DNA of 64,000 nt from Burhinus oedicnemus (taxonomy: Eukaryota; Chordata; Aves; Charadriiformes; Burhinidae). The notes under the pieces are model-generated. The model did not search any database, was not told the DNA's origin, and saw only the letters and a list, made by a program, of their open reading frames with translations. Both the position numbers and the translations under genes were made by a program. This document shows positions 50,205-61,787 of the stretch, piece by piece. Each line of letters begins with the position of its first letter. The stretch's first letter is position 1. Location of the stretch: contig VFFE01007030.1 in the NCBI GenBank assembly GCA_008921705.1, positions 682,364-746,363 on the forward strand. The letters run 5' to 3'.

Positions 50205-50816
50205 ATAAAAACTATGCACACTGCAATGTAGTCAAACTTGCACATCAAATATTATTTACTGTTTTCATTATTAATTGACAGATCTGACAGTTTCTTCTTA
50301 CATTATACTGACCTTACGTGGCATTTCATCTATAATATACATTGTATACAACATATACAAGGAAATAAAAACATTTCCCAGCATTTTTTTTTCTAGAGAA
50401 CAATACAATTTTATAAAATGAAAACTGGTGGGGGGATTACCAGAAATTCTATCCTATTTTTTCCTGCATGAGGGAGTGGGAAAATTTTTGGTATTGTCAT
50501 GAGGTCACCGGAAATACTGCAGTGGTGAATATGAATAAGTCTTCATTAGGTGACTGCTGCTTTGTGGTCATTACTTGGGAATGGTTCTGGTTTATCATTT
50601 ATTTTTATTGGCTCTAATTTAAAGATACCTTCTTCGCTTGGTGGAAAAATAATGCTCCTTCTTTAGTTCTAAGAACAGCAGCCTAAGGCTGGAATGCTCT
50701 AAAGAAACCCTAGCTTTTGTAAAATGATGTCATATGCCAACTGTGCCAGGCAAATGTGTAGTAATAGCTAAAGCATTCTATAATTAAAACAAGTCCCTTG
50801 TTAAAAGAGACTGAAA

Positions 50817-52699
50817 GTGATCAAAGCTCTTTTGTCTGTTCAGACACTTGATAGATGTGAAAAGAGTTTTGCTTACAGTGAAGATGGTGCTGTGGTTTCT
50901 GTCTCCATCTTAAGTGGCAATAGAGTACATCCTGAACTATGCCTCTTTGCAAAGAAACTAATAAAAGTAATACAGCAAAATGAATGCAACAAAAGGGGCA
51001 TTCAACACAAAATAGACAGGTATTTCTTGCCCGTGTAAGACAAGGAGTGGAGCCTTAAATATCTGAAACTATTATTTAATAGTGGCAAGGAAATAAAGCA
51101 AAGATATTTTGATAGTACTGCCAACAAACAAATTGTCTACTCACACTAAAGGGACCATTTGATACCAGTAGTCACTTGATTACAGTATGTGGTCCATGAC
51201 TATTCTTTTGCACTCTAGTGTTTCTAAAGCACTTCATATTTACCAAGAATCATTACCTGTGAGGAAATACTTTGAAAACTAAGTATTTAATTGATTGAAA
51301 CACATTCCTCAGCTTGCCTCTGACCTTGTTATCTGCTCTATGCCCTAAATTGCCTTAAAGTGTGGCATGGCTATCCAAATGCACTATTTCTAAGGAAGAA
51401 TAATTTCTCATCTAAATACACTTCAATACAGTTTTTATATGCCACATCTGTTCTTCATTCTCAGACTTGGAAAGGTACAAATATAACAAGAGGCAGACAA
51501 TTCTAACAATAGTCCCAGCCATGTTTGCAGGAGACGTATCTGGAAATTTTAAATTGAAGCTTCTTCTCCTAACATTTCCTTTACACTATTAAGCAACAAA
51601 ACCCAAACATTACTGAACCTGCAGCACTCAGCACACTTTTTAAAAATTCCAGTTACCTGACCCAGAGTGGCAGGGGACAAGGTTGCATATCAACATGAAA
51701 AAGGAAGTTACGCTCCAATTAAGAATAATGATTTGAAAGGAGCTGATTAACGCTAAACTGTATCCTGGGCATTTGCCAGCGTGGAACTGAAACTCCAGCA
51801 TAGGAAGATATGAACATAAACCTGCTTCTTTCCACCACATAGTATAAGGTCAAAAATAAGTAAGTCTGAGACAACCCATTGAGCAAGTGAGGAGACTGTA
51901 AGCCCACACTCAATAATATGTTCACTATGCAAGCACTTCATTCCTTGCAAAAGTTGGTACCCTCTTTCAAAGATGGATTTGGAAATCTTTGACTTCCTAG
52001 TGTCTAACTAATTCTTGAACAGTTTACAATTTTACTGCAACAGCTAAACTCTTGCCACTCTTCTCATCAAATACCCAATGGAAATGCATCAGTAAGCCAA
52101 TATAAACACTGCATTTCTAATACACAACTTCAGGTATGACAAATTAGCATCATAAAGTGATTTCCACTACAAAACATAACAAAGGTAATTCCAGGTGCAA
52201 GGCTTTAGCTCCAATACTCTAATAAAAGAACAAAATAAAACATGAGATATTACATAAAATAATACATGTATGTTCCACTCTTTCTAACCCAAATAACATC
52301 TTGTTTTGAGCTGACTTCTACAGTAAAGCTAAGTCAAGTATTCCAGTATAATTTTAAAATCCAGTCACATTCTCCTTAAGGCAAACAAAAACTGATTCAT
52401 GAATTGTGAACAAGAATTTCCCAGATTAAAAAAACTTCCAAATTGACCTACTTATGATCCAGCTGCAAAATGTAAATCATTCAAAGTAAAAACCACAATG
52501 TAGATCTTCAGAATTCTTTTTTGACTAATCTACACTATACACCCTTTCCCATTATAAATTACCAGCAATCACATAAGACTTCATTTCTCTGTTCAAAACT
52601 GTTCTTTTTTTCTGATAATCAATGCTACATATAAATAGACCATAATCTTTCAAATACCTTTTTATATCTCCTCCCCGAGCCCACATTCTGCTTTGGAAA
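50817..52699. other. Unique non-coding DNA
   Basis: Short open frames only (73 codons at most), none recognisable, and three of them overlap on the minus strand around 51640-51950. No repeats or RNA genes are seen. Confidence 0.6.
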
Positions 52700-53334
52700 A
52701 AACAAAGAAAAAACTGCTGCAGCAAAGAAAGCCAACAGCATGCTGGGTTGCATCTACAAGGGCACCACCAGCAGAGATAAAGAAGTCATTATCCCACTCC
52801 ACTCAGCGCTTGTCAGGCCACACCTGGAATACTGTGTTCACTTTTGGTCCCCGCTATACATAAAAGATGTGGACAGACTAGAGAGGGTCCAGAGCAGGGC
52901 CACCAAGATGATCAAGTACTGGGAAGCCTGCCATATGAAGAAAGGCTGAGAGAATTGGGTTTGTTCAGCCTTGAGAAAAGAAGGCTTTGGGGAGACCTTA
53001 TCACCATGTTCCAGTATTTAAAGGGTGGCTACAAAGAAGATGGAGAGTTGTTTTATACAGGGAGTCACATGGAAAAGACGAGGGGTAATGGGTACAAGTT
53101 ACTCCAGTCCGATTCTGATTGGACAAGAGGAAATTTTTTCACAATGAGAACAATCAGCCATTGGAATAATCTTCCCAGGGAAGTGGTGGGTTCCCCATCA
53201 TTGGATACGTTTAAGATTAAGCTGGACAGGGTGCTGGGCTATCTTGTCTAGACTGTGCTTTTGCCAAGAAAGGTTGGACTAGATGATCTTTGAGGTCCCT
53301 TCCAAACTGGTATTCTATGATTCTGTGATTCTAC
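52700..53334 (+). mobile_element. CR1 LINE 3' end
   Basis: This 5'-truncated CR1 begins in the late reverse transcriptase region. AAAGCCAACAGCATGCTGGG (near 52727) encodes the A-K-K-A-N-x-M-L-G-type stretch. R-P-H-L-E-Y-C follows at about 52815, and the element continues to the end of the coding region near 53251. The 3' UTR (GGACTAGATGATCTTTGAGG near 53276) runs into the terminal octamers ATTCTATG (53312-53319) and ATTCTGTG (53320-53327), then a partial third. A frameshift near 52919 splits the coding remnant into two open pieces. Confidence 0.95.
52740..53251 (+). pseudogene. Frameshifted CR1 reverse transcriptase C-terminus
   Basis: This is the coding remnant inside the CR1 copy. The first frame (52740-52949) carries the [10 protein letters not shown] segment and RVQSRATKM. 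The reading then moves to a second frame (open at 52844-53251), which keeps LRELGLFSLEKRRL, RGNGYK and WNNLPREVV. The shift lies near 52919, where a few bases are missing compared with the usual CR1 wording. The catalytic motifs lie upstream of the truncation and are absent, so no activity is possible. Confidence 0.88.
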
Positions 53335-54241
53335 AAAAAAACAAAGCCACACACAGAGAAAAACATCAAACCACGTTATACAGACAAGCGTTCTGAAAAC
53401 AGGCTATTTAGGGTGTTTCTAGACATACCATATTTTTCCAGATGTTTTGTGACCGCTAATGCAATTTACTCTAGGAAGGAATTTGACCTGTCTCTAAAAT
53501 GCTTCATCACTGAAGGCAAGCATAATGATAGCTGACTTCCTGGATCTGTTTTGAAAAGTTTTCATATTAGTTTTTTTCCTATACCTATTTTCAAGCAGGG
53601 TTAATGCTTATTCCTTGTAGCTCTAAAAAAGGTCTCATTTCTAGCCAAGAAATATTAAACACCGCCATTAATGGATCACTAAACTCTTAAGTCTTTTCTT
53701 TGCAATTCCTAATGTAATGTCATTTGATTGAGCTCAGGTTTATTTCTGTCGTCTCTTCTTATATTCATCATGTGGATGAGATGTGGCATGGAGCTGCATA
53801 GTTGTTTTCCTGCCACGTGAGCTGTTGTACTGCAAAGTTGTAAGTGGGAAGAATAATCACAAGGGCTCGGTAGCTGTGCCTCTTCAGCCAGCTGGATTTG
53901 AAAGGGAGCAAATCAGGTCTTCACCTAGTGGTCTCAGTTCCAATTCTACCATCTATAACGACAGTCTTTACCCAACGATCTTTTAGTAAAACCAGATAGA
54001 ATTCCAGTAAGATTACTATGAAACCAATACTTCTGATAGTATGATGTGTGAGGTTTTACTGAGGTTATTCTTAGAAGGCTGTAGCAAAGAAAATCTGTAG
54101 CCAGAAACATGCTAAATAAGCTACACAATGGAAATTTTAAATCAAAGTGCTTGCTAAACAAGTGAAAGAAGTAGTTTCATCTCTCCATAGGTGTTGTACC
54201 AGGGAACCGTGATCTCATAGAATAAAAATTCCAGAGCCATT

Positions 54242-54270
54242 TAAATAAATAAATAAACAAATAAATAAAC
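54242..54270. repeat. AAAT microsatellite
   Basis: About seven tetramer units of AAAT type, with two units changed to AAAC. Simple sequence. Confidence 0.88.
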
Positions 54271-54585
54271 TATGGGCAAGTTAGATTCTAGTTCTGGGTG
54301 GCACAGGAGAAAACAAAAGGGGAGAATATTTCTTACCAAAAGACAGTGGGGAACTTGCCTACATCAGAAGGATCCCCAAAGGACTGTGAGACAGGCCAAC
54401 TACATCCCCGTAACCTCTACCAGTTCAGGATTTCTAAATGTCATTTCTATAGAGATCATTTGAACATCCCAATCATTGTCCTACTCTCAAGACATCCAAC
54501 AGGAGCCTTTCTTCTCTTTTGTCTAAACCTGCTATGAAATAATTGAAAATGAAGTAAAAGCAGTTTATCTATCAATTTTTATTGG

Positions 54586-54624
54586 TACCAAGAAATATCT
54601 AAGAAATACCAAGAAATATCTAAG
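54586..54624. repeat. 18-bp direct repeat
   Basis: TACCAAGAAATATCTAAG occurs perfectly at 54586-54603 and 54607-54624, a 21-base period with three intervening bases. A small recent duplication. Confidence 0.9.
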
Positions 54625-57382
54625 GCAGACTGGCAATGTGCAAAAATGAGAAATTAAAGTCTACCACTTGGGCTCCAAGTTCATGCCTTTTTTTGAAATG
54701 CCTGCATACTTGCCACCTCCCTAACCAAAAATATCATGATGATACAATGGAAAGTTGATACAATAATAATAAAGCATTCAAAAAATGCCTTTAGGAAATT
54801 ACTTCAGTACTGATGAATGAAATCCATAAATAAATGCTAATCCCATTACACAACATGGTGAATTCCCAGCAATGCTGCATTTGGTGCTGAAGAAGAAACA
54901 AACCAAGCATTATCAAGAACTAACGTAATTCAGCATAAGTAAAGATGCTCCAGGCTAATATCTTACACTGTACTAACTTCAGCATGCTATTCCAATTTGT
55001 TACTGGCTAAGTTTATAGACAAACTAAAACTTCATCATGTCTACCAATTATTGTCATCTTACAGTTATTGAAACCTCATCCATTCCTGAAAACACAGGGA
55101 AGACAGTGCCTTTTCCCCACGGGAAAAAGCTACAGAGGTAAAGATGTTTATTCTGGTACATGTGCCTGTTCTAAAAGGGCACTTAAACACCTTCTTCTGA
55201 AACAAAGGCTCATTTGAACAAATATACAGGACTATCACCCTCTGGTCAAAACTAATCAGACCAAGCAACAGGTTTTAAGGCTACAGCTTGATCTCAGATC
55301 AGTCAAAAAATGTTCAGTTCTCCAGAAATAGCAGATTCTGTGCTATTGTGAACACAGTAACATTTATGGTTCAAGAAAGTACTTCCACAGTTCCTTACCT
55401 ATTTTGTGTCTATTGAATCTAGTCACCTTTACTTTGGGGAGAGCTTGCCCTGCCAGATTATAGAATATGGCAGTGTATATAGTGATATATTTGTATAAGA
55501 GAAATTTTCACAATGAAGATAAAACCTACTTGCACCTTATTTTCTCATGCTCTCCAGTAACCTACGTGTAAATACAGGAAGGACAAGTTATTGCTACATC
55601 TGTCAGTAGAGGACAAAAGCTACGTACTACACTAAGTCTTGCATGGTGGATGTCCATTCCTTCTTCCCCCACCACAATTTTAATGTTTATTTCTAAAGTG
55701 CTTATATTGTTGTAGTGAGTAGAATCAAACATCAAGAAATGACTTGATCTTACAATGGTAAAGGAAGCACAACCTCTCCACGGAAGCAGTTGTAAAAGCA
55801 CAAGCTAGTATTTGAATTTCCTGGGAGCTGTATTGGTTCGCCTGTGCATTTCTGCTAACCAAAGAGACATTTTCATGTTGACGGTTCACCAGAACTTTAA
55901 ATATCATGTTTTAATGCAGTGTGGCAGGGACAATCCTGTTCTCTAGAGCTGGCCTGGTGCCTAGCTCAATGGGATACTGATCCGTGACTCTGGCTCCTAG
56001 AAACTGTAATACAAAAGTAATAAATAGCAATAAATAACAATGGATGATCTGAAACACCAGCTCACATCAGTGCACTGTGTCTACTAACATTTCTACATTT
56101 TCTACCACCAGTAGAGCTGAAATTGAGCCAGTAATTGTGGGAAATTTTAGGAAAGTATGTCAAACGTAGACAAGATAATAGTGTCTGTCGCCCCTTTTTT
56201 TTTTTTTTTTAAAGAGCATTGTGGGGTGCCATTTTTATTGTCTATCAATGACTTCCAGATTGTTTACTTAGTTCACAAATAAAAATTAAAAGGATTTTGA
56301 AAGCGAGCGGTTAGGAAAAGTCACGGAAAACTGGAAAAGGACCAGAGGATTTCTTTAAAATGTAAGTAGTATCAAGCTTCAAAACACAAAACTGGAGTAA
56401 TCCTGACAATAAATATTCAATAAATTTATGAAAATAATCCAAAACACTATGACAATTCCCATTGTCTTGTAAAACAATAAGCAGCCACCCAAGAAGCAAG
56501 CCAAAATAGTTTGTTTTGTAGCTGTAGGACCTTTTGTGCTATCATTTAAACTGATGGACCATCCACAGCCAAGTTATTTAACAAGAGGATGAAAGAAATT
56601 ACTTCAGAAATTCCAAACACTAATTTATGCTACTTACACTTGTATGTTTACTGAAGCCCAGACAGTGTCTTATCAGAGCTATACTTAGGGCAGGTGTTAT
56701 ACTAAGATTTGCACTGATGCTCATTCAAAGCTGTTAAAGGCTCACCTTTATCCTGTGTCAGAAACAAAGCTTGAATTGTGGTACAGGCAAGGAAGCACAA
56801 TTTTCTTTTCAATTGTACTGAACTGTTTGCGTGTTTCATCTAAATTAACTTGTTCTTTTAGCTGAGAATCACCAAGGGGTAATAAAAGTATGCAAAATTT
56901 ATTCTGCCCGCATCATGTCCAGGATTCATGACTTGGAACAATGAACTCAGAGTGTGGACTTTGGAACACAAAATGCAGAATGTACAACAGGGCATTACCC
57001 ACAGCATGGCAAGGAGGGCTCTCAGAAAATAAATACAGTTGGAATTCTTTGTCACTCCAAGTGACAACATTCTTGCAACGTCTTGAATTCTGGAAATGTG
57101 CATGAATTAATATGTAGTATTTTTATTCGTGATCTATAACTAGAACCTCTGACAGGCATTCAAGTGCCATGATGGGAGCTGCAAATACTGTAGGCTGATG
57201 GCAGTTTTTCCGAGAGATTCACAAATACAGCTGGTATCCCATTTACACATCTAAAAAAGTGTTTTAAAGGGTCAATACATGTTATAAACAAGTCACTGTT
57301 TATTAGGAGTTGGTAGTAATCATTATGTCATTAGGACATATAATGCTGTAGTATTTCTCGTAATGAACTTCTAAATTTGAAA

Positions 57383-57399
57383 TTACTTCAGTGAAGTAA
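57383..57399. repeat. 17-bp odd palindrome
   Basis: TTACTTCA, a central G, then TGAAGTAA: two perfect inverted 8-base arms. Dimeric transcription factors often bind sites of this shape, but no neighbouring promoter supports a role. Confidence 0.5.
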
Positions 57400-57947
57400 C
57401 GCTATTATTCAAACCAGTGTAATATGAAAAAAATCCGACACATTCTTTTCTTCCCCTTCTGGGGCCAGTTTCTTCTTCCCTTGCACTTTCTGTATACTTT
57501 TAGAACTTTGGAACAGCTACCTGCAGCACTACCAGAGATGAAAGGCAAAACTAAACACATATACTGAGAAGTACAAGACAACCAGATATCTTAACCTAGG
57601 TGTCTGTAGGATACCCCACATTTACATTTGAAAATGTTAGCATATGCCTTTTCATGCCTTTGCTTATCTGGAAAACAGTGTAGCTAGTAATGTTTCTTTC
57701 ACTGGCCTGTAAAGGTAACTTAAAACACATAAGCCAATAGGAAAGCCTAGAAATAGTTATGCTAGAAATGCAAATGGTATTTTGTCATTCACCTTCATTC
57801 AGAATGGGTTTCTTTCATGCTTTAGCATTTTAGGAAGACAGGATAGAGAGACACACTGCATAAACATTTTTGAACTATTACATGCTTGGTGAAAAACTAA
57901 TATTTAAGTGAGGCAGAGGCTGTTAGGCTTTTTAAATTAATTAATCT

Positions 57948-58443
57948 TACAATCATAGCATCACAGAATCATAGAATTGTTTTGGTTGGAAGAAACCTTT
58001 AAGATCATCAAGTCCAACCGTTAACCTAGCATTGCCAAGTTACCACTAAACCATGTCCCACAGCACTACATCTACATGTCTTTTAAATACCTTCAGGGAT
58101 GGCAGCTCCACCACTTCCCTGGGCAGCCTGTTCCAATGCTTGACAACCCTTTCAGTGAAGAATTTTTTCCTTATATCCAATCTAAACTTCCCCTGGTGCA
58201 ACTTGAGGCCATTTCCTCTTGTCCTATTGCTTGTTACTTGGGAGAAGAGACCAAACCGCCCGCCTTGCTACAACCACCTTTGAGGTAGTTGTAGAGAGCC
58301 GTAAGGTCTCCCCTGAGCTTCCTTTTCTCCAGTCTAAGCAAGCCCGGTTCCCTCAGCCACTGCTAGTAAGACTTCTTCGCTACACCCTTCACCAGTTTTG
58401 TTGCCCTTCTCTGAACACGCTCCAGTACATCAATGTCTTTCTT
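57948..58443 (-). mobile_element. CR1 LINE 3' end, reverse orientation
   Basis: The plus strand shows the reverse complement of a CR1 tail. It starts with octamers CATAGCAT (57954-57961), CACAGAAT (57962-57969) and CATAGAAT (57970-57977). These are followed by GGTTGGAAGAAACCTTTAAG and the antisense 3' UTR (GATCATCAAGTCCAACC near 58003). The antisense of the late reverse transcriptase region runs to about 58443. Plus-strand open frames of 70-86 codons across it are shadows of the element. The left end is exact because of the octamers; the right end is approximate. Confidence 0.93.
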
Positions 58444-60054
58444 GTAGTTTTGGGGTTTTTTTTGTCATCTTTCCAATGAAGAATCAGTAGAGGACAGAGC
58501 ACAGGAACTGCTTTTCCACCCCAACAGTATGGTGAGCAGCAACCATTCTACCCCAAAAGGCATGGGAAAGGGTGATGAATAGATTCAGGAATTTTTCTTC
58601 CATTTTCAAAACTTCTTACATAGGACTGACTGTGGCATGCAAGTAAACTCAAGGAAAAGCTATGACTTAAAATGTGGAAAACTTAGGTGAAGTTCACACA
58701 TCTGAAATTGCACAGGATATCTCACTTTCAATGTGATGCCAATGTTATCCTTGGGATGAAAGGTTTACAAGGAAAAAGAAAAGGAAAAAAATATCACATG
58801 AGCAGAAGGACACGGAGTACACAATGTGAAAGAAACGAGTGGCTGATGGGACAGAGGTTACTACTGCAAGCAGAGGTGTGTCCCCATCAGGCTTTCAATT
58901 TGATTTTTTTATGGTTTGACTCACCTGTTCTACTCAGAGAAGAAACCAGACCACACAGAAATGATTTTTTATAAAAAAGGTATTTAACTTTGTGCTTTCT
59001 GTAAAGCATGACTAAGACTTGATATTTGGAATGGGAAGGCAGTATATCACTGAATCTGCCAAATAAACCAGATTTTATCCAGGAAGTATATACCTTCTCA
59101 CAGGAAGGCAACAAAATAATGCCAGAGACAATAGGAGTACTTAGTTGCCTAAAGATTAATACATGCTTAAGTGTTTTATTGTTTTGGGGCCAGAAATAGG
59201 ACAAGATGACCTTGCAAATGATATGATATATAACAGGCTTAACTCACATAGAACAAATATACAAATTAAACCCCACCTTTTCAGAGATGGAGGACATTAA
59301 AAAACCACCTCTGGAACTATGTTGCAGCTGGAGACAAGGTGGCTTCTGACAGAGACTGGGGTAATTTATTAACATTACATTAATTCTTTGACTAATTGCT
59401 CCAAAAAACCAGGGATTAAATGACAGAAACAGATATACATCTCCCAGGAGCGGAAGGAAAAGACGTGGAGAAATTACAATCAGCCAGAATGCCAACTTCG
59501 GGCATCTCAGCTTGTGACTGACAAGACTCCAGAGTGTATGAGCAATCCCTGATCTCAAACCTCCATAGGCAGACATCAAGGAAGACAGGGAATGTATACA
59601 GCAAAAACTTTCTTAAACCAGTGGGAATATTGATGATGCAAAGTAAAGTAAGTGCAACCCCCATATTATTTATTTAGATGAAAGAAAGATGTTTTTTAAA
59701 AAAAAAAGTCCAAGAGGTCTCGGCAGCAGGCAAGCTAATAGAAACACTTAGTATACTCAGGGGCACAATACAGGAATACAGTATTTCTTGTAGATGAGGT
59801 AATTACTAGAAAACAAGAAGGCAAGAATGACTGAATTTAGGAAACAGCTGTATCTGATTTACATGGGACTTTGTCAAGGCCTTATCTTGAAGGCATATTA
59901 AAGTTCTATAGTTGGCATAGCAAATTACTAATAAAAATTTTCTTTATTAAAAAAAAGAAATAAAAGATATAGGTAGCAGTGAGACAGTAACATACAGGAA
60001 AATATTTAACCCTAAACCACACTTCTTTCAGTTTCTCTGATTTGTGCTTTCTGG
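58444..60054. other. Unique non-coding DNA
   Basis: Only short, overlapping, unrecognised open frames (111 codons at most). An A-run lies at about 59697-59708 and T-rich sequence near 58456. Nothing else is identifiable. Confidence 0.6.
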
Positions 60055-60265
60055 AAAAAAGAGCTCCCATGCTAGATGAGACCAATGGTTCGTATACCCT
60101 GATATCCTCTCTTCAACAATGGGCGGTCCCAGCTGATTCAGGAAGAGCTGCAGCAAAATCTACCCAGCAGGTGGCTGCACAATGAGCTGCCCCAACCTGG
60201 AAAAGTTTCCTCCTGACCTTAGACAGTAAAGATGGGTTTATCCTCTAAACATAAGAAGTGATATA
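60055..60265 (-). mobile_element. Ancient CR1-type LINE 3' end
   Basis: The plus strand reads GAGCTCCCATGCTAGATGAG, then ACCAATGGTTCGTATACCC, GATATCCTCTCTTCAACAAT and GGAAAAGTTTCCTCCTGACC. This order resembles the antisense of the 3' UTR of an old CR1/L3-like LINE layer shared by turtles, crocodilians and birds. The sense version carries a GACCATTGGTCTGACC-like motif near its end. Similarity is recalled, not computed, and boundaries are loose. Confidence 0.5.
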
Positions 60266-60759
60266 GTGAGAGTGATCACCTTCAAAGATTTTTTTTTTTT
60301 TTAACTTCTTACTGTAAATTTGTATACTCTTGTAAGGCACATAAATATCAGATGGGGTTTGGATCCTCAGCTTTTAAATGTACAAAACTTGAAATAATTG
60401 GGGTTTGTTGTTTTGGTGGGTTGGGTTTTTTTTCTGTCTCACTATCTGATTCTTTCGTGTTCCAAGTCACAGTGCCCAGAAATCCCCCTAAATCACTTTG
60501 TAGGTAGATAGGTAGGGAGACATCTCAGCTGCATTCAAAGGACCAAGTCAGGGTACCAGGAGCCATTCATGTGTTTCAACAAAGGTCTCAACTGCCCTAC
60601 TCTGTGAGAAGCCCATACCCAGCTACCTGCCCCGGTTGTTTCTGACTGAGGAGCATGGGAGGGAAAAATAACTGGTGTTGATAAGCTGCCAGTTTATCCT
60701 GCCTAAAGTGTCCCAGTGCTTCTTTTAAGCTAACTCAGGTCTTCAACATTTACATTACA
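60266..60759. other. Unique spacer between CR1 copies
   Basis: Contains a T-run at about 60290-60302 and a G/T-rich stretch near 60400-60430. No gene or recognised repeat. Confidence 0.55.
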
Positions 60760-61787
60760 GCATTGGCTTGATGCCCAAGTGGCGAGCAGTGACGAGTGGT
60801 GTTTCTCAGGGGTCGGTACTGGGACCAGTGCTGTTTAACATCTTTGTCAGCAACATGGACAGTGGAATTGAGTGCACCCTCAGCAAGTTTGCCAACAACA
60901 CCAAGCTGTGTGGTGCGGTCAACACGCTGGAGGGAAGGGATGCCATCCAGAGGGACCTGGACAGGCTTGAGAAGTGGGCCTGTGCGAACCTCATGAAGTT
61001 CAACAAGGCCAAGTACAAGGTCCTGCACGTGGGTCAGGGCAATCCCATGCACAAACACAGGCCAGGCAGAGAATGGATTGAGAACAGCCCTGAGGAGAGG
61101 GACTTAGGGGTGTTGGTGGATAAGAAGTTCAACATGAGCCAGCAGTGTGCACTCGCAGCCCAGAAATCCAACTGCATCCTGGGCCACATCAAAAGAAGCA
61201 TGGCCAGCAGGGCGAGGGAGGGGATTCTGCCCCTCTATTCTGCTCTTGTGACACCCCACCTGGAGTACTGCGTCCCCCTCTGGAGCCCCCAACATAAGAA
61301 GGACATGGACCTGTTGGAGCAGGTCCAGAGGATGGCCACAAAAATGATCAGAGGGCTGAAGCACCTCTCCTATGAAGACAGGATGAGAGAGTTGGGTTTG
61401 TTCAGCCTGGAGAAGAGAAGGCTCCAGGGAGACCTTATAGCAGCCTTCCAGTACTTAAAGGGGACCTGAAGGAGAGATGAGAAGGGACTCTTTATCAGGG
61501 AGTGTAGTGACAGAATGAGGGGTAACAGTTTTAAACTGAAAGAGGGTAGATTTACGTTAGATATTATGAATAAATTCTTCACTCTGAAGGTGGTGAGACA
61601 CTGGAACAGGCTGCCCAGAGAAGTTGTGGATCCCCCATCCCTGGAGGTGTTCAAGGCCAGGCTGGATGGGGCTTTGAGTAACCTGGTCTAGTGGGAGGTG
61701 TCCCTGCCCATGGCAGGGGGGTTGGAACTAGATGATCTTTAAGGTCCCTTCCAGCTCTAACCATTCTATGATTCTATGATTCTATAG
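60760..61787 (+). mobile_element. CR1 LINE, best-preserved copy
   Basis: This 5'-truncated CR1 starts just before reverse transcriptase motif B and runs through the end of the coding region and the 3' UTR (GGAACTAGATGATCTTTAAGG near 61725). It finishes in three octamers: ATTCTATG (61763-61770), ATTCTATG (61771-61778) and ATTCTATA (61779-61786). It is the most open copy in the window. The reading frame is intact for 233 codons before a stop at 61467-61469, after which the remaining C-terminal region continues in another frame. Its orientation matches the other plus-strand copies and is opposite to the copy at 57948. Confidence 0.96.
60768..61469 (+). pseudogene. CR1 reverse transcriptase fragment, catalytic site lost
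   Basis: A 233-codon open stretch opens within reverse transcriptase motif B (TSGVSQGSVLGP, residues 9-20). The catalytic box, normally F-A-D-D, reads F-A-N-N at residues 41-44 (60888-60899), so both metal-binding aspartates are asparagines. Later segments are well kept: DLGVLVD (about residues 110-116), LEYC (about 163-166) and LGLFSLEKRRL (about 207-217). Motif A and the N-terminal domains lie upstream of the truncation and are missing, and so is the endonuclease. The stop at the end follows a frame disruption near 61467. It cannot be active; the ATG used is internal. Confidence 0.93.

Larger units (their letters stand above)
46166..50816. other. ORF-poor unique block, possible conserved elements
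   Basis: From about 46206 to 50816 not one open frame of 60 codons with an ATG occurs on either strand, the longest such gap in the window. The sequence is not simple repeat. Stretches near 47640-47740 and 48340-48740 look compositionally even and contain homeodomain-type (AATTAG, GGATTAG), CRE-like (TGACGT near 48412) and octamer (ATGCAAAT at 48716-48723) motifs. A tRNA-like relic lies at 47055-47120. Conserved non-coding DNA would look like this, but the window alone cannot demonstrate it. No gene is seen. Confidence 0.35.
53335..57947. other. Unique non-coding DNA
   Basis: No supportable gene. It contains an AAAT/AAAC simple repeat (54242-54270), an 18-bp direct repeat (54586-54624), a run of 16 T at 56195-56210 and a 17-bp odd palindrome (57383-57399). 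Open frames are below 82 codons and unrecognised. Confidence 0.6.
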
